Assembly: GCF_016744255.1 (NCBI RefSeq)
Contig: NZ_JADGES010000032.1
Location: 1-33,127, forward strand
Source: Maribacter sp.
GTDB lineage: Bacteria > Bacteroidota > Bacteroidia > Flavobacteriales > Flavobacteriaceae
Length of the DNA: 33,127 bases
Direction of reading: 5' to 3'
Each line of letters opens with the position of its first letter. The first letter of the stretch is position 1. The notes under the pieces are model-generated. The model had not been told where the DNA came from. It saw nothing but the letters and a program-made list of their open reading frames with translations, and ran no database searches. Positions 1 to 8,862 of the stretch are shown here, one piece after another. The translations under genes were made by a program, and so were the position numbers.

Positions 1-10
1 TTTTTTAACC

Positions 11-982
11 TTATTCTCTTTGCCCAACATGAAACAAAGCATCCCCTTGATTAACTACAGCTTGGAAATTTAGCGCAATCACAAAACCATCATAAGGAGC
101 CTTAATATTTTTAGTTTTAAGAGCTATAGCGTCTGTAATAATGCCTAAAATTTGTCCTTTTTTAATTTCGGAACCATTCAATATCTCAGGAATAAACATG
201 CCTGCAGTAGGTGCTCGCAGCCATTTTCTATCCGTTAAAACAATAGATGTTGTGCGTTCTGTATACTTAGGCTCTATACTCTTAATCATCCCCAAATGTT
301 TTAAAACATTTAGAATGCCTTGCATTCCTTCTAAAATAGAGGAATCATCGAAACGCATACTTTCCCCAGCTTCAAAAACAACGGTTGGCTTCCCGATTTT
401 ATGCGCCGCATTTCTAAAAGAACCTTTAATAAGCTTGGAAGGAAAGATAAAAGGAGCATTAAAAATCGCAGCCAACTCCTTACTTAAATTATCTTCTGCT
501 GTATACCTTATTTGCGGATAATTATGTCTTTGTGCACCACCAGTATGCAAATCGATACCTAAATCTATTTGCGACAAAATTTCAGAAATATAGTGATATG
601 CAATTCTACTAGCCATAGAACCAGATTTAGACCCTGGAAAACTACGATTTACATCTTTTCCATCTGGCACATCACGAGAAAAGTGAATAAAACCAAAAAC
701 GTTTAAAATTGGAACGGCAATTACAGCACCTTTATCAACATTAAACAATTGTTCTTGCATCATTTTACGAACAATCTCTATTCCATTTATCTCATCGCCA
801 TGCAACCCTCCTTGTACTAATAGTATTGGGCCTGGTTTTTTAGCGTTGTATACGTAAACAGGAATATCTATTAGAGTTCCTGTTGGCAAACGATCAATAT
901 TAATTTTGAGTAATTTATCTTCTCCTGGGGCAACTTTCTGTCCCCCAATAATTATATCCTTATTTTCTTGTTCGCCTACCAT
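11..982 (-). CDS. Succinylglutamate desuccinylase/aspartoacylase-like zinc hydrolase
   Basis: A 323-residue cytoplasmic protein of the AstE/aspartoacylase branch of the M14 metallopeptidase fold, which hydrolyses N-acyl or amide bonds on amino acids or peptides. The zinc triad is visible as HGDE (His61, Glu64) and DLHTGG (His146). DVNRSFPG (about 110-117) gives the substrate-binding Asn-Arg, and FEAGES (about 203-208) supplies the likely catalytic Glu. The C-terminal third is beta-rich, as in AstE. Its start overlaps the end of the upstream ATP-grasp ligase by 23 bases, so the two are almost certainly co-translated. A RimK-like ligase paired with an AstE-like hydrolase recurs in bacteria and suggests one adds and the other removes or processes a glutamyl-type group. 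The natural substrate cannot be read from sequence. Family is confident, function is not. Confidence 0.85.
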   Translation of the reverse strand: MVGEQENKDIIIGGQKVAPGEDKLLKINIDRLPTGTLIDIPVYVYNAKKPGPILLVQGGLHGDEINGIEIVRKMMQEQLFNVDKGAVIAVPILNVFGFIHFSRDVPDGKDVNRSFPGSKSGSMASRIAYHYISEILSQIDLGIDLHTGGAQRHNYPQIRYTAEDNLSKELAAIFNAPFIFPSKLIKGSFRNAAHKIGKPTVVFEAGESMRFDDSSILEGMQGILNVLKHLGMIKSIEPKYTERTTSIVLTDRKWLRAPTAGMFIPEILNGSEIKKGQILGIITDAIALKTKNIKAPYDGFVIALNFQAVVNQGDALFHVGQRE

Positions 983-1850
983 TTTTTTCTACGAATTTTA
1001 TAATCTCCTTGGCTATATTAACACCAGTAGATTCTTCTATACCCTGTAAACCTGGCGATGCATTTACCTCAATCAAAAGAGGCCCTTTTTTAGATCGTAT
1101 AATATCTACCCCAGCAACTCCCAAACCCATGTGTTTTGTAGCACTTAAGGCCATATTTAATTCTATTTTTGTTGGCTCTATCTTTTCTGCTCCCCCACCA
1201 CGATGTACATTGGATCTAAATTCATCCGGAGCACTAGTACGTTTCATACTTGCCACAACTCTATTGCCTACCACAAACAAACGAATATCCTCTCCATTAG
1301 ATTCTTCTATATATTTCTGAATAAGAATACTAGTATCCATTTTATAAAAAGTATCGATAATAGATTTTGCCGACTTTTTAGTTTCTGCTAAAATTACCCC
1401 AAGCCCTTGTGTTCCTTCTTGCAATTTTATTATTACCGGCATTCCTCCTAATAATTCTATTTGTTCCTCTATGTTGTCTGGATTAATTGAAAAAAGAGTT
1501 TCCGGAATAGGAATTCCCTTCCGAGCCATAATTTGCAGTGTTCTCACCTTGTTTCTTGCTCTTGTAATGCTCAAAGACCGAGCCGTGCTAAACACGCCGT
1601 TCATTTCAAACTGCTTTACAATAGCTGCACCATGTTTTGTTACTTTAGTTCCTATCCTTGGAATAATAGCCTCAAAATCATTCGTAATATCTTCGCCGTT
1701 GTAATAAATTTGAGGTTTTTCAGCACCCAATTTCACAGCACATTTAGTATGATCTATCTGTTCTATGTAGTGTCCTAAATTCTCCGCTTCCTCCGCTATT
1801 CTCATGGTAGAATAGACGTTCATACTTACAGATAACAATCCAATATCCAT
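960..1850 (-). CDS. rimK: RimK-family ATP-grasp alpha-L-glutamate ligase
   Basis: A 296-residue ATP-grasp enzyme, close to the usual RimK length of about 300. RimK adds glutamates to the C-terminus of ribosomal protein S6; relatives ligate amino acids to other carboxylates. Visible ATP-grasp features are the central segment with PVIIKLQEGTQGLGV (about 137-151), the QKYIEES strand, the IRLFVVGNRVVASM segment and the metal-binding end LLIEVNASPGLQGIE. The N-terminal lobe (MDIGLLSVSMNVYST) matches the RimK pre-ATP-grasp fold. It is the first gene of a two-gene unit with the AstE-like hydrolase and is divergent from sdhC across about 150 bases. Whether the substrate is S6 or a small molecule is not decidable here, since many genomes carry RimK paralogues. 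Confidence 0.85.
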   Translation of the reverse strand: MDIGLLSVSMNVYSTMRIAEEAENLGHYIEQIDHTKCAVKLGAEKPQIYYNGEDITNDFEAIIPRIGTKVTKHGAAIVKQFEMNGVFSTARSLSITRARNKVRTLQIMARKGIPIPETLFSINPDNIEEQIELLGGMPVIIKLQEGTQGLGVILAETKKSAKSIIDTFYKMDTSILIQKYIEESNGEDIRLFVVGNRVVASMKRTSAPDEFRSNVHRGGGAEKIEPTKIELNMALSATKHMGLGVAGVDIIRSKKGPLLIEVNASPGLQGIEESTGVNIAKEIIKFVEKNGRRTRK

Positions 1851-1953
1851 GACAGGTATTAATCTTAAGTTAATATTTAGTGTCTAATATCGGTAAAATA
1901 CCAACATTTTTCTTTATAATTATTCTAAATATCAATCTTAGCTATTGTTAATT

Positions 1954-1984
1954 TTTGTTAATAAGAAACTCTGCAGTAAATTTG
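1954..1984 (+). promoter_or_regulatory. Bacteroidetes-type promoter of sdhCAB
   Basis: TTTG at 1954-1957, a 19-base spacer, then TAAATTTG at 1977-1984. This fits the Bacteroidetes sigma consensus of a -33 TTTG and a -7 TAnnTTTG with normal spacing. Predicted transcription start is near 1990, about a dozen bases before the sdhC ATG at 2002. That placement excludes the upstream in-frame start at 1945 as a normal initiation site. Confidence 0.7.
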
Positions 1985-2001
1985 AACAAACTTCTATACC
2001 A

Positions 2002-2673
2002 ATGAGTGGATTTTTCACATCTTCAATCGGCCGAAAGTACGCAATGGCACTTTCCGCATTTTTCCTAATGTTTTTCTTAATAATGCATGTTGCTTTAAAT
2101 GCTGTATCGCTTTTTAGTGAAGATGCTTTTAACCAAGCTTCGCATTTTATGGGTACAAACCCTTTAATTCAGTTTCTAATGCAACCTGTTTTAATGCTAG
2201 GCGTAGTTTTTCATTTTGTTATGGGCTTTATCCTTGAGATAAAAAACAGATCTGCAAGAGTTGTTAAATATGCAAAAAATAATGGCGCAGCAAATTCTAC
2301 TTGGATGAGTAGAAACATGATTTACAGCGGTTTATTTATTTTGATCTTCTTAGTAATACACTTTTTAGATTTCTGGATTCCAGAAATTAATACAAAGTAT
2401 ATTGTTGGAGACATGAGTGGGTTACATGACGGTTCTTTTAGATACTTTCATGAATTACAACATAAATTTATTCCTATTTGGCGTGTAGCCTTATATTGTA
2501 TAGGATTTATTTTCTTAGCACTGCACTTACTACATGGCTTTGATTCTGCTTTCCAATCGCTTGGAGCAAACAACAAATACACAAAAGGTTTAAAAGGGTT
2601 TGGAAAAGCATATGCTATCTTAATTCCGCTAATGTTTATTATAATAGCTCTTTTTCATCATTTTAATCATTAA
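2002..2673 (+). CDS. sdhC: Succinate dehydrogenase cytochrome b subunit
   Basis: A 223-residue membrane anchor and haem b subunit of respiratory complex II (b558 type, single anchor protein as in Bacteroidetes and Bacillus). It carries about five hydrophobic helices: residues about 15-35, 55-80, 105-125, 155-180 and 198-220. Candidate haem-ligand histidines lie in LIMHVALN, FHFVMGF, FLVIHFLDF and LALHLLHGF. The frame is open back to 1945, but I chose ATG 2002 because it gives the family N-terminus MSGFFTSSIGRKYAMALS and because a good promoter overlaps the extra 19 codons. It leads sdhC-sdhA-sdhB and stops 12 bases before sdhA. Confidence 0.93.
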   Translation: MSGFFTSSIGRKYAMALSAFFLMFFLIMHVALNAVSLFSEDAFNQASHFMGTNPLIQFLMQPVLMLGVVFHFVMGFILEIKNRSARVVKYAKNNGAANSTWMSRNMIYSGLFILIFLVIHFLDFWIPEINTKYIVGDMSGLHDGSFRYFHELQHKFIPIWRVALYCIGFIFLALHLLHGFDSAFQSLGANNKYTKGLKGFGKAYAILIPLMFIIIALFHHFNH

Positions 2674-2685
2674 TAATACAATTCT

Positions 2686-4701
2686 ATGTCTGTATTAGAT
2701 TCTAAAGTACCTAAAGGCCCCATTAAAGATAAATGGACCGATTATAAAAATCATATCGATTTAGTTAACCCTGCTAATAAACGTAATATAGATATTATCG
2801 TTGTTGGTACTGGTTTAGCAGGAGGTTCTGCTGCTGCTACCTTAGCAGAATTAGGTTATAACGTAAAAGCATTTGCTTACCAAGATTCTCCAAGGCGCGC
2901 ACACTCCATTGCAGCACAAGGAGGTATCAATGCAGCAAAAAATTATCAAGGAGATGGTGATTCTACCTATAGATTGTTTTATGATACTGTAAAAGGTGGT
3001 GATTACCGTTCTCGTGAAGCTAACGTTTATCGTTTAGCAGAAGTATCTGCCAATATTATTGATCAATGTGTAGCGCAAGGAGTTCCTTTTGCACGTGATT
3101 ATGGTGGACTACTAGATAACCGTTCTTTTGGAGGGGTATTAGTTTCTAGAACTTTTTACGCTAAAGGACAAACAGGGCAACAATTACTATTAGGTGCTTA
3201 TTCTGCAATGAATAGACAAATTGCTCGTGGTAAAATCGAAATGTTCAACCGTCATGAAATGTTAGACGTAGTTCTTGTAGACGGCAAAGCAAGAGGTATT
3301 ATTACTCGTAATTTAATTACTGGTGAGATAGAAAGACATTCAGCACATGCTGTAGTAATTGGTACTGGTGGTTATGGAAATGTATATTTCTTATCTACCA
3401 ATGCTATGGGATCTAACGCAACTGCTGCATGGAAAATACATAAAAAGGGAGCTTTCTTTGCTAACCCTTGTTATACACAAATTCACCCAACATGTATTCC
3501 ACGTTCAGGAGATTATCAGTCTAAATTAACATTGATGTCTGAGTCTCTACGTAACGATGGTAGAATTTGGGTTCCAGCAAAAATTGAAGATGCCAAAGCT
3601 ATTCAAGAAGGCAAGTTAAAACCAACACAAATTGCAGAAGCAGATAGGGATTACTACCTAGAACGTCGTTATCCTGCATTTGGTAATTTAGTTCCTCGTG
3701 ATGTTGCTTCCAGAGCAGCTAAAGAGCGTTGTGATGCTGGTTATGGCGTAAACGCAACTGGCGAAGCTGTATACTTAGACTTTGCTGCTGCTTTTCAACG
3801 TTATGGATCAGAACAAGCAAAATTAAAAGGAATTAAAAACCCTTCGAAAGAAGAAGTTATTAAATTAGGACAAGCAATTATTGAAGAAAAGTACGGGAAT
3901 TTATTCCAGATGTATGAAAAAATTATTGCTGAAAATCCGTATGAAACACCAATGATGATATATCCTGCAACACACTATACTATGGGTGGTGTATGGGTAG
4001 ATTATAACTTAATGACTACGGTTCCTGGTTTATACTGTATTGGAGAAGCAAATTTCTCTGATCATGGAGCAAACAGATTAGGAGCTTCAGCATTAATGCA
4101 AGGTTTAGCTGATGGTTATTTTGTTTTACCTTATACTATCGGTGACTATTTATCTAATGATATTAGAACTGGCAAAATACCAACAGATACTCCTGAGTTC
4201 GATGCTGTAGAAAAAGAAGTTCAAGACAAAATAGACTTCTTCCTTAATAACAATGGAACCAAATCTGTAGATCATTTCCACAAAAGGCTTGGAAAAGTAA
4301 TGTGGGATAAAGTGGGTATGTCTCGTAATGCTCCACAGCTAAAAGAAGCTATGGCAGAAATTAAAGCCATTCGTGAAGAGTTCTGGAAAGAAGTTAAAGT
4401 ACCAGGTTCTGGAAGCGAAATGAATCTAGAATTAGAAAAAGCTGGTCGTGTTGCTGATTTCTTAGAGTTAGGAGAATTATTCGCTAAAGATGCTCTTGTA
4501 AGAGAAGAATCCTGTGGAGGACACTTTAGAGAAGAATCTACAGAACTCGATGGCGAACAAAAAGGAGAAGCAAAACGAAACGATAAAGACTTTGCTTTTG
4601 TTTCTGCTTGGGAATACAAAGGAGAACCAGCAGATGCAGTCTTACACAAGGAAGAGTTAGAATTTAATGATATTGAACTTAAACAACGTTCATACAAATA
4701 A
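2686..4701 (+). CDS. sdhA: Succinate dehydrogenase flavoprotein subunit
   Basis: A 671-residue catalytic subunit that oxidises succinate to fumarate with covalently bound FAD on the cytoplasmic face of complex II. The Rossmann motif [17 protein letters not shown] lies at about 41-57. [15 protein letters not shown] (about 70-84) holds the FAD-linking histidine, His73. HPTCIPRSG and the capping-domain [12 protein letters not shown] segment carry dicarboxylate-binding residues. [12 protein letters not shown] and [20 protein letters not shown] close the FAD site. The length and N-terminal extension before the Rossmann motif match the Bacteroidetes/Bacillus type. It sits 8 bases ahead of sdhB in the same operon. 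An antisense open frame at 4272-4697 is a by-product of its codon usage. Confidence 0.97.
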   Translation: MSVLDSKVPKGPIKDKWTDYKNHIDLVNPANKRNIDIIVVGTGLAGGSAAATLAELGYNVKAFAYQDSPRRAHSIAAQGGINAAKNYQGDGDSTYRLFYDTVKGGDYRSREANVYRLAEVSANIIDQCVAQGVPFARDYGGLLDNRSFGGVLVSRTFYAKGQTGQQLLLGAYSAMNRQIARGKIEMFNRHEMLDVVLVDGKARGIITRNLITGEIERHSAHAVVIGTGGYGNVYFLSTNAMGSNATAAWKIHKKGAFFANPCYTQIHPTCIPRSGDYQSKLTLMSESLRNDGRIWVPAKIEDAKAIQEGKLKPTQIAEADRDYYLERRYPAFGNLVPRDVASRAAKERCDAGYGVNATGEAVYLDFAAAFQRYGSEQAKLKGIKNPSKEEVIKLGQAIIEEKYGNLFQMYEKIIAENPYETPMMIYPATHYTMGGVWVDYNLMTTVPGLYCIGEANFSDHGANRLGASALMQGLADGYFVLPYTIGDYLSNDIRTGKIPTDTPEFDAVEKEVQDKIDFFLNNNGTKSVDHFHKRLGKVMWDKVGMSRNAPQLKEAMAEIKAIREEFWKEVKVPGSGSEMNLELEKAGRVADFLELGELFAKDALVREESCGGHFREESTELDGEQKGEAKRNDKDFAFVSAWEYKGEPADAVLHKEELEFNDIELKQRSYK

Positions 4702-4709
4702 GAAAGACT

Positions 4710-5456
4710 ATGAATTTAACGCTTAAAATTTGGAGACAAAAAGACTCGAAAACTAAGGGTCAAATGGTAGACTATAAAGTTACCGATATCTCAGAACACA
4801 TGTCTTTCCTAGAAATGATGGATGTTCTTAATGAACAATTAGTAAATTCTGGAGATGAACCAGTAGCTTTTGATCACGATTGCCGAGAAGGAATTTGTGG
4901 TATGTGCTCTATGTACATCAATGGAGAAGCGCATGGACCAGATAGAGGTATTACTACCTGTCAATTACACATGCGTATGTTCAACGATGGTGACACTATT
5001 ACTATCGAACCGTTTAGAGCAAAAGCATTCCCTGTAATTAAAGATTTAGTTGTTGACCGTATGTCTTTTGAACGTATACAACAAGCTGGTGGTTATATCT
5101 CTGTAAACACTTCTGGTAATACACAAGATGCAAATGCTTTACCAATATCTAAACATGCTGCTGATGAAGCTATGGATGCTGCTGCTTGTATTGGTTGTGG
5201 TGCTTGTGTAGCTACTTGTAAAAACTCTTCTGCAATGTTATTCGTAGGTGCTAAAGTTGCTCAATATGCTCTTTTACCACAAGGGCAAGTAGAAGCTGCT
5301 GACCGTGTTAAAAATATGGTTGCTCAAATGGATTTAGAAGGTTTTGGAAACTGTACCAATACTGGTGCTTGTGAAGTAGAGTGCCCTAAAGGAATTTCTC
5401 TAGAGAATATTGCGAGAATGAATCGTGAATTTTTAAAAGCATCTATAAAAGGATAA
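4710..5456 (+). CDS. sdhB: Succinate dehydrogenase iron-sulfur subunit
   Basis: A 248-residue electron-transfer subunit passing electrons from SdhA FAD to the quinone site. The N-terminal plant-type ferredoxin domain binds [2Fe-2S] through [19 protein letters not shown] plus the following Cys in GITTC. The C-terminal helical domain carries [11 protein letters not shown] and [14 protein letters not shown], which together provide ligands for the [4Fe-4S] and [3Fe-4S] clusters. It is the last gene of sdhCAB and is followed 20 bases later by a strong intrinsic terminator, so the operon closes here. The sequence appears intact with all cluster cysteines present. Confidence 0.97.
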   Translation: MNLTLKIWRQKDSKTKGQMVDYKVTDISEHMSFLEMMDVLNEQLVNSGDEPVAFDHDCREGICGMCSMYINGEAHGPDRGITTCQLHMRMFNDGDTITIEPFRAKAFPVIKDLVVDRMSFERIQQAGGYISVNTSGNTQDANALPISKHAADEAMDAAACIGCGACVATCKNSSAMLFVGAKVAQYALLPQGQVEAADRVKNMVAQMDLEGFGNCTNTGACEVECPKGISLENIARMNREFLKASIKG

Positions 5457-5476
5457 CTTCCTTTCTTAAATAATAC

Positions 5477-5518
5477 AAAGCCCTAAGCATTCTATTTTGC
5501 TTAGGGCTTTTTTCTTTT
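5477..5518 (+). terminator. Intrinsic terminator after sdhCAB
   Basis: Twelve-base arms AAAGCCCTAAGC (5477-5488) and GCTTAGGGCTTT (5499-5510) pair perfectly around a 10-base loop and are followed by a T-rich tract (TTTCTTTT). Confidence 0.93.
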
Positions 5519-5588
5519 CTAAATATTCATATTGCTTCAAAATTTTATAAAAAAAGACCCTTCGTATTAACTTATATCCAAATATTGT

Positions 5589-5609
5589 TAGATTTGTCTA
5601 AACAAAATA
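5589..5609 (+). promoter_or_regulatory. Candidate promoter and operator of the MerR/CarH-like gene
   Basis: TAGATTTG (5589-5596) matches the -7 TAnnTTTG consensus, but no good -33 element lies at the right distance. Overlapping its end is TTTGTCTAAACAAA (5593-5606), an imperfect inverted repeat (TTTGT, 4 bases, ACAAA). Read on the other strand it gives TATTTTGTTTA (5609 down to 5599), identical over 11 bases to the left repeat in front of crtI. This suggests that the regulator controls its own promoter; it is inference from sequence only. Confidence 0.45.
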
Positions 5610-5617
5610 GCATTCCC

Positions 5618-6511
5618 TTGAACAACATTAAAACCAAATTCTCCATAAAAGATTTAGAAAATATCTCTGGAGTAAAAGCCCATACCATCCGTATTTGGGA
5701 AAAAAGATACGCACTATTTACTCCAAGTAGAACCAAAGGTAATTCAAGATTCTACGACCAAGAAAGCCTACAAAAGCTCCTAAATGTTATTCTACTCAAC
5801 GAGAATAACTACAAAATATCTAAAATTGCGGCACTCACAAATGAAGAAATTGTTCTAAAAGCAAGAGAAATTGCACTTCAAAATAACATAGATGATGATG
5901 CTATCAACTCGCTTAAGATTGCCATGTACAATTTTGATCAGAATTTATTTAACAAGGTATACGCCGAACTTTTAGTAAAAAAAACATTTCAAGAAATATT
6001 CAAAGACACTTTTATTCCTCTTCTTAAATTTATTGGCTTATTATGGCAGACCAAAACACTAACTCCAGCGCATGAGCATTTTATCACCAATTTAATTTCC
6101 CAGAAAATTCAAGTTAATACGGAGCGAATAAGTTTTAACCCTATTAATAATGACAAAGTATATGTATTGTACCTTCCTGAAAATGAAATACATGAATTAG
6201 GGCTTCTTTATTTAAATTATGAACTTAAGTTAAGAGGGTTGCATTCCATTTATTTAGGACAAAGTGTTCCTTTAAAAAATTTAGAAGACCTACAGAATGT
6301 ATTCAATTCTATTTGTTTTATATCTTACTTCGTAGTTGAGCCTGCAGAAGATAAAATTATTCCGTATTTCAACGAAGTCTCTAATATAATGAAAGATAGC
6401 TCCAACGAGTTATGGGTTGTCGGCAGAAAAGCACATGGAATAAACACTGAAAACACATTTAAAAACATTAAAATTTTCCCCAATACTACCAGTGTTCTAG
6501 AAAAATTATAG
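5618..6511 (+). CDS. MerR-family regulator with B12-binding (CarH-like) domains
   Basis: A 297-residue regulator. Residues about 6-75 form a MerR winged helix (FSIKDLENISGVKAHTIRIW). Residues about 85-165 form the helical B12-binding cap and about 178-297 the Rossmann-like B12 domain. The cap has Trp143-x9-Glu153-His154 and the Rossmann domain has Glu190-x-His192-x-x-Gly195, the two signatures of adenosylcobalamin photoreceptors of the CarH type. The residue after the Trp is Gln, whereas Thermus CarH has His132 there, the residue that caps cobalt after light exposure. The start is TTG 5618 (MNNIKTKFS), because a -7 element covers the region just upstream; a longer TTG start at 5585 is possible. 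It lies 47 bases before the crtI ATG, so it probably controls the carotenoid operon in response to light or B12. Confidence 0.85.
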   Translation: MNNIKTKFSIKDLENISGVKAHTIRIWEKRYALFTPSRTKGNSRFYDQESLQKLLNVILLNENNYKISKIAALTNEEIVLKAREIALQNNIDDDAINSLKIAMYNFDQNLFNKVYAELLVKKTFQEIFKDTFIPLLKFIGLLWQTKTLTPAHEHFITNLISQKIQVNTERISFNPINNDKVYVLYLPENEIHELGLLYLNYELKLRGLHSIYLGQSVPLKNLEDLQNVFNSICFISYFVVEPAEDKIIPYFNEVSNIMKDSSNELWVVGRKAHGINTENTFKNIKIFPNTTSVLEKL

Positions 6512-6523
6512 TTCGACACTCTA

Positions 6524-6555
6524 TTTTGTTTAACTTTTTTGTATTTTTGTTAAAC
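6524..6555 (+). promoter_or_regulatory. Candidate crt promoter overlapped by two 11-bp direct repeats
   Basis: TTTTGTTTAAC (6524-6534) and TTTTGTTAAAC (6545-6555) are 10/11 identical direct repeats exactly 21 bp apart, two helical turns. TATTTTTG (6542-6549) matches the -7 consensus and shares bases with the second repeat; no -33 box sits at normal distance. The crtI ATG follows at 6559, so a transcript from here would have almost no leader. A regulator on this pair would directly contact or block polymerase. The MerR/CarH-like protein is the natural candidate. Confidence 0.5.
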
Positions 6556-6558
6556 GTT

Positions 6559-8025
6559 ATGAATAAAACTATATATATAATAGGTTCTGGTTTTGCATCT
6601 TTATCTGCCTCTTGTTACTTAGCACAAGCCGGTCATAAGGTCGTTGTACTCGAAAAAAATCCTACTCTCGGAGGTAGGGCACGGCAACTAAAAAAAGAAG
6701 GTTTTATATTTGACATAGGCCCTACTTGGTATTGGATGCCCGACGTATTTGAACGTTTCTTTTCTGATTTTAATAAAACACCCTTAGACTATTATCACTT
6801 AGACAAACTAAACCCTGCCTATGAAGTCTATTTTTCTAAAGAAGAATCTAAAACCATTTCGGGCAATTTAGATGAGATTTATGAGATGTTCGAGGAAGAA
6901 GAGCCTAGAAGTTCTTTACATCTTAAGAAATTCCTAGAATCCGCTCAAAAGAACTACGAAACAGCAATAAAAGAACTAGTATATAGACCGGGAGTCTCAC
7001 CAATCGAATTAATTACCCCAAAAACAATAATAAGAGCTAACCAATTCTTATCCACTATACGGAAACAGGTAAGGAAAAATATTAAAAGCGAAAAGCTTAT
7101 AAAAATTCTGGAATTCCCAGTATTATTTCTAGGAGCAAAACCAAGTAATACTCCTGCCTTCTATAATTTTATGAATTATGCAGATTTTGGTCTTGGAACC
7201 TGGCATCCAAAAGGAGGCATGTACAAAGTCATTGAAGGCACGGTAACTTTGGCTAAATCCTTAGGTGTAGAATTCCATACTAATGCCAATGTAGAACAGA
7301 TTACAGTAGAAAATAGTAAAGTAAAAGGAATAACGGTTAATGGTATTTTTACGGAGACAGAAATAGTTCTTAGCGGAGCAGATTATCACCATACAGAGAC
7401 ACTATTACCAAAAGAACACCGACAGTATTCAGAGAACTATTGGGAAAAGAAAACCTTTGCTCCTTCTGCACTCTTGTTTTATGTAGCTTTAAATAAACCT
7501 TTGCAAAATGTATCTCATCATACTTTATTCTTTGATTGTGATTTTGAGAAGCATGCAGAAACTATTTACGATAACCCAAGTTGGCCAGACGAGCCTTTGT
7601 TCTACGCCAGTTTTCCAAGCAAAACAGATAGCTCTTTAGCCCCGAAAAATAAAGAAGCCGCAACTTTTTTAATTCCACTAGCGCCAGGCATAAAAGACAC
7701 TATGGAAATCCGAGAATTATACTTTAATAAAATCATAGACAGATTAGAAAAAGTAACCAATCAAGAAATTAAAAGTAACATTCTATTTAAAGAATCTTTT
7801 TGTGTAAATGATTTCATAAAACAGTACAATTCCTATAAAGGAAATGCATATGGATTAGCAAACACGCTATTACAAACCGCATTTTTAAGACCTAAAATAA
7901 AAAGTAAAAAAGTTAAAAATTTATTCTTCACAGGGCAACTTACCGTACCGGGGCCAGGAGTACCACCAGCATTGATTTCCGGAAAAATAGCGGCTAATTT
8001 AATTCTAAAAAATATGCAATCATGA
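6559..8025 (+). CDS. crtI: Phytoene desaturase
   Basis: A 488-residue FAD-dependent amine-oxidase-fold enzyme that desaturates phytoene to lycopene. The N-terminal dinucleotide motif is YIIGSGFASLSASCYLAQAG followed by VVLEKNPTLGGRARQ. The third glycine of the usual GxGxxG is Ser here. The C-terminal CrtI signature FFTGQLTVPGPGVPPALISGKIAAN closes the FAD site. DIGPTWYWMP near residue 55 matches bacterial CrtI. The frame is open from a TTG at 6526, but ATG 6559 gives the family N-terminus and lies just after a -7 promoter element. It overlaps crtB by 4 bases (ATGA), so translation is coupled. It is a normal length for CrtI (about 490). Confidence 0.95.
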   Translation: MNKTIYIIGSGFASLSASCYLAQAGHKVVVLEKNPTLGGRARQLKKEGFIFDIGPTWYWMPDVFERFFSDFNKTPLDYYHLDKLNPAYEVYFSKEESKTISGNLDEIYEMFEEEEPRSSLHLKKFLESAQKNYETAIKELVYRPGVSPIELITPKTIIRANQFLSTIRKQVRKNIKSEKLIKILEFPVLFLGAKPSNTPAFYNFMNYADFGLGTWHPKGGMYKVIEGTVTLAKSLGVEFHTNANVEQITVENSKVKGITVNGIFTETEIVLSGADYHHTETLLPKEHRQYSENYWEKKTFAPSALLFYVALNKPLQNVSHHTLFFDCDFEKHAETIYDNPSWPDEPLFYASFPSKTDSSLAPKNKEAATFLIPLAPGIKDTMEIRELYFNKIIDRLEKVTNQEIKSNILFKESFCVNDFIKQYNSYKGNAYGLANTLLQTAFLRPKIKSKKVKNLFFTGQLTVPGPGVPPALISGKIAANLILKNMQS

Positions 8026-8861
8026 AAAATTTATATACCGAATTATCTTTTTCTTGCAGTAAATTAGTGACGCAACAATACAGCACCTCTTTTTCATCTG
8101 CAGTTCGCATGTTGTCTCCTAAAATTAGAAGCGCCATCTATAGTATTTATGGTTTTGTTCGCTTAGCAGATGAAATTGTAGACAGTTTCCAAGACCACAA
8201 CCAAGAAGAACTACTAAATACCTTTGAAAAAAATTACTATCTCGCTTTAAAAGACAACATTAGTCTAAATCCTATTCTACATTCTTTTCAAGAAACCGTA
8301 AAAAAATACCATATAGAGAATACATTAATTCAATCTTTCTTAAAAAGCATGCGTGCAGATTTATACAAGACAGAGTATAATACCAAAGAAGATTATGAGA
8401 CTTACATATATGGTTCCGCAGATGTCGTTGGCCTAATGTGCTTAAAAGTATTTACCAATGGTAATACGGAAAAGTACGAATCCCTAAAAGAACCAGCCAT
8501 GCGATTGGGATCGGCATTCCAAAAAGTAAATTTCCTTAGAGATATTAAAGAAGATTATGAAGTATTGCATCGCTCCTACTTTCCCAATATTAATCTAAAA
8601 CAATTGTCTCCTGAAGATAAAGCGAAAATAATATTAGAAATTAAGGAGGATTTTAAAGAGGCTTATAAAGGTGTTATAAAATTGCCTTTGGAATCTAGGT
8701 TTGGGGTTTACACTGCGTATAGATACTATTTAAAACTTTTACGAAAGTTAGAAGTTACACCCTCTCATAAAATAATGGATGCAAGAATAAGAGTATCCGA
8801 TTTTATGAAGATTAATTTATTAGCTAAGTCCTTTATCCGTTTTAAATTAAATATCTTGTAG
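8022..8861 (+). CDS. crtB: Phytoene synthase
   Basis: A 279-residue trans-isoprenyl diphosphate synthase of the squalene/phytoene synthase family that joins two GGPP molecules head to head to give phytoene. The two aspartate-rich Mg-diphosphate sites are visible: DEIVD at residues 50-54 in the YGFVRLADEIVD context, and DIKED at 174-178 in VNFLRDIKED. YSTSFSSAVRMLSP near residue 20 is the substrate-pocket segment. Start overlaps the crtI stop, and the next gene begins 1 base after its stop. No GGPP synthase gene (crtE) is in the cluster, so GGPP must come from an enzyme encoded elsewhere. Confidence 0.95.
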   Translation: MKNLYTELSFSCSKLVTQQYSTSFSSAVRMLSPKIRSAIYSIYGFVRLADEIVDSFQDHNQEELLNTFEKNYYLALKDNISLNPILHSFQETVKKYHIENTLIQSFLKSMRADLYKTEYNTKEDYETYIYGSADVVGLMCLKVFTNGNTEKYESLKEPAMRLGSAFQKVNFLRDIKEDYEVLHRSYFPNINLKQLSPEDKAKIILEIKEDFKEAYKGVIKLPLESRFGVYTAYRYYLKLLRKLEVTPSHKIMDARIRVSDFMKINLLAKSFIRFKLNIL

Positions 8862-8862
8862 A

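Noticed and set aside
4272-4697. A 141-codon open frame antisense to sdhA.
   Set aside because: It lies wholly inside a well-supported gene, has no family features and no promoter or terminator of its own; it follows from the codon usage of sdhA.
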